A DNA stretch of 32,123 nt, taken from the NCBI GenBank assembly GCA_018398765.1, contig JAHBMJ010004107.1, positions 1-32,123 on the forward strand, written 5' to 3'. Made by a program: the position numbers and the translations under genes. A model generated the notes under the pieces. The model had not been told where the DNA came from. It did not search any database and saw only the letters and a program-made list of their open reading frames with translations. Of the stretch, positions 20,302 to 31,041 are shown one piece after another (the stretch's first letter is position 1; every line of letters starts with the position of its first letter). Source of the DNA: Chromera velia (Eukaryota; Sar; Chromeraceae).

Positions 20302-21502
20302 CTTCCACTCCGACTGAGAGGTTAATTGGCTCTCTTCAGCACAAGCAAAAACCCAATCGCTAGGAGCAGACGTACTATGTGCAGGAGTGGCAATCTGTCT
20401 CTGGTTCCTCTGCCTATTGCCACGCTGTGCGTAAAGACCAAACCGTCAAATATGGAGGATTCGTTTGACGTCTTGAGTGCATGAGCTGCCACCTAACTCG
20501 ATCGATAGAACGATTCGATCAGCTAGTTGACTGCATGGGGCATGCAGCGCCGGACCGCGCGTGCGATCGCGTGCGAGCTACCCCCCGAGGCGATCTTTTT
20601 TTTGGGGGGTGGGGGGGGGTGGGGGGTGGGAAAGAATTTTATAGTGGTTCCATACATGCATGTTGTTTCAATTTCTAGTCAGTTTTGAATTCAAATCTAG
20701 GCCTTTTAGGCCTAGTCGCCTCCTCCGTGGGGGCCTGTACAGCCGCCAGCCCTCCTGCAGATGCTCGGAAAAAAATATTTCTTATAGTTGGGCCCCCGCC
20801 CTGAGCTGTGACTCCTGTGAGCAGCTAGTAAGGCTAGTGGTGTGGGAATCGATTCTCGGAAACATGTTATCTAGCATATTATTACATATTATAAATCCTA
20901 TCCTATCCAATCGATCGATCCTTAACGATATTAAAAAAAACTTTATGTACAAGCTATTTAGACTGCAGACGTTGGTTAAAAAATTTAAATAAAAAAAAAC
21001 TCCTGTAACAAACCATTTTAACAAGTTTTTCTTTCTCCGTCAAACAATTGTTGTTTAAATGTTGGACACATTATAGGACAAGTGGTGCTTATATTAATAT
21101 AGCTCATTCTAGTGCTCATTATTGTTATTACACTGTCGCATAACTCTTGTTTAGTTTTCTTTAATAATTGTTTTGGTTTTTTTAAAAAAGAAAAAAATAA
21201 ACGCTTGTTCCATAAATTTATCTAGCTTGTTCTTTTTGTTTTATTTTATTTTTATGTTATTTCTTTTCTTTAGCCGATGCCTATAACACTAGCTATAACA
21301 GCACTGTTATCTTCCTAAAGGACCATCCATCAAATTATAAACCTGTTTGCTCAATCAATTTTCAATCTTCACTCTCATGCATGCGCCGCCCTGCTTCAAA
21401 CTGCAAGTGCCCAAGAACGCCAGGGCTTAGCCAAGCCATTCAATCAATCAGACACAAAAATCATGGAACGAATTCTAGTGGACTAGCAAGGGGTCCAGGA
21501 TC
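20302..21502. other. Intergenic region between the kinase and helical-repeat genes
   Basis: Contains a G-rich run (20604-20630), then an AT-rich stretch (20870-21350) with runs of A or T. No gene is supported. It should hold the promoter of the kinase gene and the 3' end of the gene upstream on the minus strand. Confidence 0.5.
20604..20630 (+). other. G-run with quadruplex potential
   Basis: Four or more runs of three or more G separated by single T, about 400 bp upstream of the kinase start codon. It meets the simple G-quadruplex pattern on the plus strand. Confidence 0.5.
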
Positions 21503-21788
21503 TCAACTCGGAGCTTTCTTCCGTTTTGCTTTTGCCTTCAACTGCCGCGGTTTCTTTCTTGTTTTGCCGACCGCCCCCCCGCCTTGCCCTCCGTCTTTCT
21601 TCTCCTTTCCCTCTTTTTTCCTGCGGACGGGAGGCTTGCTGGCGTTCTCTCCCCCTGCACCCGGGGGAAAATATTCGAAGGGCGGCGCGTCTGCAAGGTC
21701 AGACCGCCGTTTTGGGTCCGTTCTCTGGGCCTGCACGCGGACACAAACACACAGGCATCTCATTCATACGCCTTGTTTATTCATATCA

Positions 21789-21830
<42 letters not shown>

Positions 21831-24800
21831 TCACAACACAGATACTGCGACAGATGAGTCCTTTGGACCTGAACATACAGACGGGAGGTCGGCTTCAATA
21901 ATATTTCTAGTGCAGAAATGACCGCAAGAAACGGGCGGAAGTTATGCGGAACAGGAAAGAAAAGGTTGTCTGCTCGTAAAACGTCGCTCAGCGCGTACCG
22001 AGCGTGAGAATTCCGACATCAGAAAGACAGAGCCAAAGATACACGCACACCCTCCCCTTCTCTCTCTTTCTCTCTCTCCCCCCCCCCCCCCCCCCNNNNN
22101 NNNNNNNNNNNNNNNNNNNNNNNCCCCCGCCACAGAGAGAGAGGCAGATGGAGGGAGACGGAAGAGGGAGAAAGAAAGGAAATGCCGAGGTCCCCAAACC
22201 CCGACCGACAAACCATTTCTTTGAAGGACAGCGTCGTGTCTCCCCTGACCACCACCACATCCTCCAAGTCGATTTGCTTCAGCTTTCTTTCAGACACATG
22301 CGACAAAGGAAGGATAGACGATGGAGGCGGCAGTTTTGATTCTTCCTTCAGTTCCTCCGTCGCGATCATCCTCTCGAGATTCTGCTTCACCTGTTCCTCC
22401 TGCTCCGTCCGCAAATGTTCCTTCTGCACAGTAGCGAGAACGCCGCTGTGTCGCAAAGCTGCAACAGCCGCCTGTGCGTGCACCTCTCTCTGTCTCTCTC
22501 GAGCTCTCATGAACTCCTCATACCCCTGCATGTCTTGTGACATGACCTGACGCGGCATTTTGTTGAACAGATCCATGAACTCCATCGCGGCCTGCCCAAC
22601 CCTGTCGCTCTTCCCTGCCGTCTCTTCCTCTTCCTCTTCCTTTTCCTTCTCGCTTTCCTCCTCCATCTTCTCGGCATGGGCCTCAGCCAAGCCACCCAGC
22701 TCAAGGAGACGGGCAGCCCCCATCAGCTGCATCATCCATCCATGTACAGTTGATGATGTTCGTGAAAAATCCATATACATGGGAATATTGAAAAAGAAAT
22801 ATTATCAGACAGTCAGCACTTCGAGGAGACGTCCGTGTCAACTGCCTGCCTCGGCACGCAAAGAGCTAAGCCCCAAGAGTTGCACAGCAAAAAATACAGT
22901 TGGACTTGCATTGCATTGCGTGAATGGGGAGGCAGACGGAAGAGCGCTGAGACAAAAAAAAGAAGTGAAGAAAGGAAAAGCCAATTGGGATTTTCGGGAA
23001 ACGAAAGTGCTTTCACGAAAATTCGCTGAATTGCGAACCTTCTCTTTCTATCTCTATCTCCTGACTGTCGGACATCTTCGAGTTTTGAAGACAATTTCGA
23101 AATCCCCACAAAAGCGGCCACACCCTCCCTTGACTTCCATGAACACGAATGAATGAATGTCTTTGATGTCTTCACTCATTCCACCAACGCACGCACGCAC
23201 GCACGCACGCACGCACGGAGGGACGCACGTGCTGCCTGTCGAGGGCGTTGAGGTCCTCCAATGCCTTCCGGACAACAGAGGCAATCACCTGCAGGACCTC
23301 GGTGTCCGAACTCTCCACTGTACCTGCCTCCACCTGCACACAAACACACACATACACACACACACACACACACACAGAGAGAGAGAGTCTCCACGCCTTT
23401 CTTACATTTCCCTCAGCAGCAGCTGGAGAAGGACGCCCCCAATCAAAGGGCATATCACGTCTCTTTCATTGTGCTACTACAAACAGCAAATGAAGACCCG
23501 ACACACGGGAAGGGATCTGAATCGAGGAAAGGAGCGGAGAGAGTCTCTCTCTGTCGCTCTTTCAGCCTGTCCGTGTATCTGTCGAAAGAACTCACCAACG
23601 AAAAAAAGATCTGCACTATTTCGTGTACCGTCAGTCTCCCTCCGCCAAATATTCCTCGTCCTTCCTCACTTCTCCCAGCAGTTCTCTCCCCCTCCTCTCC
23701 CTCATATTTTCCGGCCTCTTCAATCAATCTCTCTCTTGCCGCACCAAGGAACATTGTGACCTTCTCAAACGCCAACATTCCGTCTTCGTCTTCTCCATCT
23801 GTCTCCCCCTTTTCGTCTGTTTCTCCGCCCATCATCCCCCCCGCTTTGCTCATGGAGGCCGGATCGAATCGAGCGAAGAAGGAGCACAAGGCCACCAACG
23901 TCTCCCCTCGAATTTCATCCAGACTGCAAGGAGACAGGTAGGCACGCAGGCAGGCAGGCCGGCAAAAAGTATCAAGACGAGGCAAGGGGAAGAAGACCAA
24001 GACAAATGTATGCTGTAACGCTTCTTTCTCTAATGCTGTCCCAAGGTTTGCGAGAAAGCGGGTCTGCGGAGAGATCATTCACGCTCACCCACCGACCCAC
24101 CCATTCACCCGCACACAAACACACACAAAAGGAGACTCTCGGAGAGGGAGAGAGAGAGAGAGACAAAGAAACGCCGCAAGAACGGCGGATTGCATGCATG
24201 CGACAGAGCCTTCCCGAAGACTCGTATCGACCTTGCTCTCTCCTTTCTTTCCCTTTTTTTCCTTCTTTTCTTTCTATTCACGCACTATCAAAAGGAACAA
24301 TCTATCTAGAGGCACCTCTTTTTGATCGAATTACACACAGACCTTTCTTCCGCAAGGCCTGCTACCTCGCCCACCAGCTCATCGCTTTTTGCCCCCACCA
24401 TCGCCCCCCCCGCCAGTACCCGAGCGAGCTGGTCTATCGTCGCTCTTCCCTCCCTCACCAGTCTTCGCGCGTGGTCGAATGCAGCTGCACATGCAGAGAG
24501 ACAGATGAAGTGAATGGATGGACAGAGAGGCAGATTGATGCAAAGACAGTCAGCCCGTCAGTCAGCGAGACCTCTCCTCTTCGCTCTCTTTCTACTCACT
24601 TCCTCATCACCTCGCAACAGCAAGCAGACGCAAAGGTTCAGAAGGAAACGGAGACGAACGAGGGCGGAATATGAAGAGCAGACAGCAGAAGAGAAGAGAA
24701 GAGAAGAGAAACAACGACGGCAACAGAAAAAACTGCAGGCACTAGGACCAAAAGAAACAAAAACAAAAACAAAGAAATCACCTTCGAGGAAATCCAAGTT

Positions 24801-26689
24801 CAGTACTCCCCTTGAGGCCACTGCACTGACAGCAAACCCCAGCGCGTCATCCGACACCTCCCCCCCATCTGCAGTTTCCTTCCCCTCCCCCTTCAATCTC
24901 AAGGTCAGTTCCTCCACTACAGATCTGAACATCTGAGGCCCATCCAAGTTCAAAATCTCCGCCCCACTCGCCGCATCCTCCACCAGCTGTCCCCTCTCTC
25001 CACTCCCCAACCGCCGTCTTTCTTCCTGATGCTTCCTCACCTCCCGACCCCAACCGTCCATCCCAGCAGACTCAAACGCGCCAAGCGACAGCCCGGCAGA
25101 CAAGAGCCGTGCAAGCTGTTCCCCTGTGTACTCGCACAACCGCGGAGCTGTTTGTGCACAGAGAACGCGTGCAGGGACTCTGGTGAGGAAGTCCAGATTG
25201 TTCAGAGACGCGAACGCCAACAGAGACGTGGAGACACCCTTGGGATCAAACCTCGCGGCCTTGAGTGCCGTCTGGTCACAGATCTTTTCGAACAAATGGG
25301 CATCGTTGAAGCCAAAGCGGGAGAAGGCCCAGGAGAGCTGGGCCAAATCCTGCAGCAGTGTGTGCAATGAAGAAACCAAGGCATCAATCGATTCGTCAAC
25401 CCTTCCGTAATGGTTGACAAAAACACATACATGTGTATAGAGGCAGGCAGGCAGACAGACACATACACATGTACAGACCCTCGCGAAAGGGCACGCAGAA
25501 AGGAAACTATGCAACAAACGTTCCATCAACTGGATGGGCAACCCGACAGAAGAGCCAACAGAGACACTGAATAAGAAAAGATTGCCAGAGAGGAAGATCT
25601 GGCTGAGTTCAGACAACTTCATGATACAGATACTGGCTTTTTGACTTAAGTACTCACTGACCGGTGGTGTGAAGTCCTTCATCCCCTGGGAGAGGCACAC
25701 CTGTGAAATCTTCCGAAACATCACAGGATGGTCACTGCCGACTTTCGCAAACGCCCACGCAGAGTTCGCAAGTCCTTGAGGAGTCATCTCGGGAGCTCTG
25801 TAGGCACACAGAGGGGCGAGGGCATCCCAGAGAGGATGGTCGGCGTCTAACTGGGCAGTAGCGAGGGCCCAGGCAAGATTAGACAAGTCCTGGGCCTTTG
25901 GGCCCGCCATGCCGAGACCCTGGCGTGACCTCTTCCCACCCCCCTTTGCCTTTTGTAGGTATGGGTGTGCCTCCGTGATTTCGTTTCCGTCTTCTTCAAC
26001 AAGTGCTGCAAACTCTCCTAAGATGGAAGTGGCCACCTCAGAAAGCGCAATCCAAAACGCAGAGGCGTCCTTGTGTCCGTTTGAGGAGGGAAGAATGCCG
26101 ACTTTCGCAAAGGCATAGGCACAGACCGATAGAGGGTAGGGCTCTAGTTCATCTCCTCGAAGAGAATTTGGCCTCTGGAGTCTGTCAGTGGCAGAGGAAA
26201 CAATCTCCTCCATCAACTCCTTCGCCAATTCTTTTGCCCTCTCAGACGGCCTCTCTGCTTCCGTCAATCTTCGCGGCTCTTCATCACTGACGGTGGTCAA
26301 AAGCCCCAATTTCAACAAATTTCTGGGGGTGTCCCCCAAATCAAATAAGAACGACTTTCTACCCCCCCCTCTCATACCCGCCCTCTCTTTCCTTAGCCAC
26401 TCCACACATCTTTCCAAAAGCGCCTCTGCTCTCTTTGAGTCTGTCCAGAGTTCGGCTCTTGCCTTCGCGTTTCTCTTCAACACCTGCCGCTTTGGAATCC
26501 CGTCACGCAGAAGGTTCCTGCAGAGAACAGAGGGGAGGGGCAGGTAGCGAGCGATTTATTTGATCAGTGAGTCAAGCAGGGGCAAATGAATCCATTACTC
26601 AAAAACACCACGCAATGTGAAAACGTGGAATCACATACTCTCTCTCTCTCCCTTCCCCCCCCAACACCCACAGACACACACACGCTCAC

Positions 26690-26720
<31 letters not shown>

Positions 26721-26777
26721 CACAGACACAGACACAGACACAGACACAGACACACACATGCACACACACTACTCACT

Positions 26778-26811
<34 letters not shown>

Positions 26812-26928
26812 GCATGCACACAAATGCACAAACACTACCCTCTCTCTCACATGTATACACACATACAAAAAGATAGACGCCATCAGGGACGACAAGTCCA
26901 GCAATACACAGGCGAAGGGCACGAGGAG

Positions 26929-26969
<41 letters not shown>

Positions 26970-27659
26970 GGGCAGCGAGAGAGAGGGAGGGAGTCATTTG
27001 ACTGTTCAAAAAGATTGTCTCGAGACGACTGGCCAGCCACAACAGCTCTCTCATTCATGGTTCTGTATTCTTTCCTTTCCTGCCCGGATCAAGAAGGACC
27101 CCCCCCCTTCCCCTTCTGCTTCTGGCTACCTGTCGACTGTGCACAGTTTGGTGAGTCTCCTGAGAGCCTGAGACCCGATGCCAAAGTCCGCGAATTGGTC
27201 GTTGGCAAAGAAGAGGTTCAGCACCTGCAGAAAAAGAGGAAATGGCAGAAAAAAAAGAGGCAGGGAATGAGGGAATGATGGAACAAACACAGGAGGGCAC
27301 CCACCCATCAGGTCGAGGGAGGGAGGGAAAAAAGGGAAGGAGGGCACGGGAGGGACAGAAGGAACATGCAGGACCAAAAAGAGCTGAGAGAAAAAGAAAT
27401 GAACGGAGCAAGGCTGGCGAGTTGAATGAAAAAACGAACTTTAGGCCAAACTGCAGACTTTTTATGTGTGCTCTCTTCTTCTGCCCCCGCGTCCTGTCTG
27501 TTTCAGAAAAACCAAGTGAAGCAGCAGCAGAGAATGAAACGCCACGGAACAAAATGGAACCCGAACCAATGGGTACAAAAACCGAATCAAGAAAAAAACT
27601 TGACCCACCTCCTTAGGAGACTGAATGTCCCTCATGGCCCTCACGACCATCGCGCGGGC
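21503..27659 (-). CDS. Organellar RNA-binding-type helical-repeat protein (OPR/FASTK-RAP-like)
   Basis: Probably binds organellar RNA in plastid or mitochondrion, as octotricopeptide and FASTK/RAP proteins do. Exons 27659-27609, 27224-27130, 26517-25662, 25349-24782, 24484-24343, 23923-23596, 23333-23229, 22726-22214 and 21730-21503 all agree in phase and give 961 residues to a TGA at 21505-21503. The start is unresolved: the first exon is open at its 5' end; ATG at 27650 lies inside it, and an upstream exon near 27917 could supply a targeting peptide. The first part (MRDIQSPKEVLNLF) matches the usual opening of RAP-family proteins. Repeat units with a W/Y-A-F/L-A core follow: SVCAYAFAKVG, LSNLAWALATAQ, LANSAWAFAKVG, LAQLSWAFSRFG. 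Later come a poly-Glu/Lys coiled coil (EKMEEESEKEKEEEEEE), a Gln/Glu-rich helix, and a Lys-rich tail (KKPRQLKAKAKRKKAPS). I did not find a C-terminal RAP domain. An assembly gap lies in the last intron. Confidence 0.7.
21795..21829 (-). repeat. (GT)n intronic microsatellite
   Basis: AC on plus, GT on the sense strand, in the last intron of the helical-repeat gene, 65 bp upstream of the final acceptor. Confidence 0.9.
22096..22123. other. Assembly gap (28 N) in a C homopolymer
   Basis: Twenty-eight Ns flanked on both sides by C runs within the intron 22213-21731. The exons on either side agree in phase, so no coding sequence need be missing. Confidence 0.95.
23190..23228 (-). repeat. Donor-proximal (GTGC)n repeat
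   Basis: On the sense strand the intron begins GTGCGTCCCTCC and continues as seven or so GTGC units. The preceding exon ends in phase 0 and matches the next exon at 22726. Confidence 0.85.
23338..23376 (-). repeat. (GT)n intronic microsatellite
   Basis: AC on plus, GT on the sense strand, running to the acceptor GTGTGCAG of exon 23333-23229. Confidence 0.9.
26641..26965 (-). repeat. Compound microsatellite (CT, GA, GT, TCTG units)
   Basis: Within intron 27129-26518, in sense order: (CT)n (26962-26934), (GA)n (26812-26780), GT and TCTG/TGTC repeats (26767-26675) and another GA block. It generates spurious open frames on both strands. Confidence 0.9.
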
Positions 27660-27957
27660 CTGCAGGAACAAAGATACAGACACGCACAGACGGGAAAGAA
27701 GAAAGAGAATGAGAAGATTCAGCTAAGAGAAAAATGGAGCATATCTATCTGTTAGGGGCAGCAGAGAGACAAAAATACGCCTCTACAGGTTGGTTGCCGG
27801 TCTGGGTGGGCACAGGGTGACTGACTGCCCTCTTGACTGAGTGACAGATGGAAAGACAATAGGACGGAGTAGCTGATTTCAGGGGTAAAGAAATGGAACA
27901 GTCTCATTAGATTGCCTGCCCTCTAAACATTCGAAAGGAAGCATTTTTCTTTCCCTC

Positions 27958-30434
27958 TCACCCAATCATCGCCCAACAGACCGATTCTGCTCTGGGGTTT
28001 GTGCTTGGCTTGAAGATCTCTGAGGCGAGGGGAAGTCTTTTGTACGCCCGGGCCTGCCTCGTCTTCTCATCCTCCTCTTCTCCTTCTGTTTGACTGCTGT
28101 CACTCTGAATCTCCTCAGTCTCAAAGGAGAAAGGAGGGGCTTTGTTGGGCAGCGGAATGGCGGCGTCGATGTAAAGAGGCTCTGGTGCTTCTTCAGAGTC
28201 CATGTCTCCTCTCTCGGTTCCCGTCTCCGCCCTCTCCTCCTTTTCTTGTTGGGGACCCTCGCTTTCCCTTCCGTTCCCCTTGGTGGCCGCAGATTTCTCT
28301 AGACCCCCTTTTCTCTCCTCCTGCTCCTCCTCTTCCTCCTCGCCCCCCTCTTCTTCATCAGAATAGTCCAAAAGGTCTCTGTAGTCATCCATTGTGGCTG
28401 CATACACGCAGAAACACAAACACACACACACGCACACTCACACTGGTACACTTAAATACTCACACGCACGCACATTCAGAGTGAGGAGACAAAAGAAGGG
28501 AGAGTCCACACGTGCGATTCAGATTCCATGTGCCATTCCCTCCCGCCCCGTCACCCCTCTCCAATCTCATTCTGATGGCTGTCTACCTCCTTCGGCCCCT
28601 ACGGTGACTCAGTCTAAGCCAATTGATCGTTGGATGGACCGACATTCGTCCTTTTCCTTCAAGAAGAGATATGCCTCTCGAACACACGTTTTGGTTCCTT
28701 CCGGATGTACACATGGATGGATACACAGAAAGACACCGAGTCTCTAAACTACTCCTGCCTGACTGACTGACTGACTGACTGACTCACTGCAACTACTCCT
28801 GACTGACTGACTGACGTTCCTTCTCGTCCTCTATCATGGCAATCTCTTGTTCATCTTCGTCTGCTGCTGCTTCTTCTTCGTCTGCATCACTTCCATCGTC
28901 CTGAATCTCCTCCTCTATCATTTCTTCTTCTTCCTCCTCCTCCTCATCCTCTTCCCCTTCTTCCTCCCCGTCTCCCTCTTCCCCTTCCGTGTCTTGTCCC
29001 TGCTGTCCTCCCAACAGCCCCAACGGATCAAAATCATCGTCCTCTTCTGCCTCCGCCTCTTTGACGACCTCCTGCAGCTTGTCCTGCACCATCATGGGTT
29101 TCTTGGGCTTGTCTCTCTCAGGGGGCCCCTCGCCCTCCCACTCAGAAGTCAACGCCTGCCCCCTCAGCAGCCTGTCCTCCAGGGAAACGCTCTGGTTGTC
29201 CTTCTTCTTACTCTTCCAGATCGAGTTCTTTTCGGGGGGGGGGAGGGGGGCAAGGACGAGGGTCTCCAGCTGGGACGGTGCATACCTGCAGGGCAGGAGA
29301 GGCATTGCTTCATTAGATCTAATTCATCACATGTGTACTCCACTGTGCCCTCCTTCTACTTGGTTGCAAAGGAGGGATCAACAGGGTACATACAAGGCTC
29401 TGTCTGTGTGTTCACGTGAGTCACGTTCTTCCTGTCTGACCATGCTGTGGAGACTAGACAACTTCGTGTGTGGAAGGAAGGAAGGAAGGAAGGAAGGAAG
29501 GAAGGATTCATCAAACAAAACAGAAGTGGGTGTGCTTCCTTCGGGGGCGGAACAGTCAGGTGGTTGGTGTGGACACAGATGAATGTGACTCAAATAAAAC
29601 GTTTTAAAAACGCAGTTCTGTGATTAACTTTGGCTGTTTTTCAAATCCAGCCTTGAACACAGATGCCATGCATGCCTCACGCAAAACCTCTCATGCGCCA
29701 CACTCCAACAGACAGCACAGAACAACTAGTGACTCTTCAGCTCTCAGGCAAACCTAGCCCAAAATACAAGCAGAGCATCTGTGGCTACGGACTGCTCGCA
29801 ACACTACCAGACCCAAAACGGAAAGAAAAAAAACTTTGTGACACTTCCCATGAAAAGAAATGCCCGTCACAGTGCCAAACGGCAGCACTGCGCGCACACA
29901 AGTCCGGTGTGTGTGCCGGCCTTTTCCAACAAACCGACAGTCCCCGGAGGCAGAAGTGCGCGCAAAGACTGGCGAGTCCCGAACCAAGAGAATGACCGAA
30001 TCAATCGCCTAAATGCTGGCTGTCTACATGGAAAAGCAAAACACACATCGGAGAATTCCCCCTTTCTCTCCTTGCTGCTGATAGAGAAGACCAGCTTCTT
30101 TTTCCTATTTCGATGGCTGAAAAAATCTACCGTGCGGAACCGACCGACTCCCTGACTGCCTGACTGCGGGTGTGAATGAGCTAACAACCAAAAACAAAAA
30201 CGGGGCTGCAGGATCTGATCGAGAAGCGACTGACCACCACATCTTCTCGTGGCCTGAGTAAAGTTCGTGGGGCACGAAATATCTTTTCTTTCCGTGAAAG
30301 TCCTCAGTCCCGATCTTGCAGTTCCTCTTCACGTGGTACTGTAGGTGGCAAGCAGGCAGGGGGGGGGGAATAGACACAGTGCTTGTGAGCATATGCACGT
30401 TCCTGCCGTCACACCCAGTGACACTCTCTCACAC

Positions 30435-30489
<55 letters not shown>

Positions 30490-30927
30490 CAGACAGAGAG
30501 GAACACACACACAGACAGGAGAAGGGGACGGAGGGAAAGAGACTTCAGAAGATCAAGAAGAGAAAGCACAAGTCAACCCACCGTCACGCTGCCCCCCTCC
30601 CGCACCCGCCAGTCTTTGATGATTCCGTAGCATCCCTTATACCGCCCATAGGTAATGCGGACAGAACGTCCGACAACTGCAACACACAGCACAAAAACAA
30701 GAGGGAAGGCAAACCACGCAGACAGACAGAAGGTCCTCAGACAGACACCTTCACATTCATGCAAGACCCTGGAGTGACAGAAAAGAGAAGTGAAAGAAAG
30801 CAAGAAAGAAAGAAAGACAGAAAGAGAGAAAGAAAGAAAGAAAGAAAAGAAAGAAAGAAAGCAAGCAAGCAAGCAAGCAAGAAAGAAAGAAAGGAAAGAA
30901 AAGAAAGAAAAGAAAGAAAAGAAAGAA

Positions 30928-30962
<35 letters not shown>

Positions 30963-31003
30963 GGACACCAGGGGGTACGCGGGGCACCACTGCGATTCCA
31001 ACA

Positions 31004-31041
<38 letters not shown>

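Noticed and set aside
22019-22211. Coding continuation through the N gap
   Set aside because: The frame beyond ATG/GTTTGT at 22213 runs into low-complexity GGG/GAGA sequence; splicing there to 21730 keeps phase and gives a clean C-terminus.
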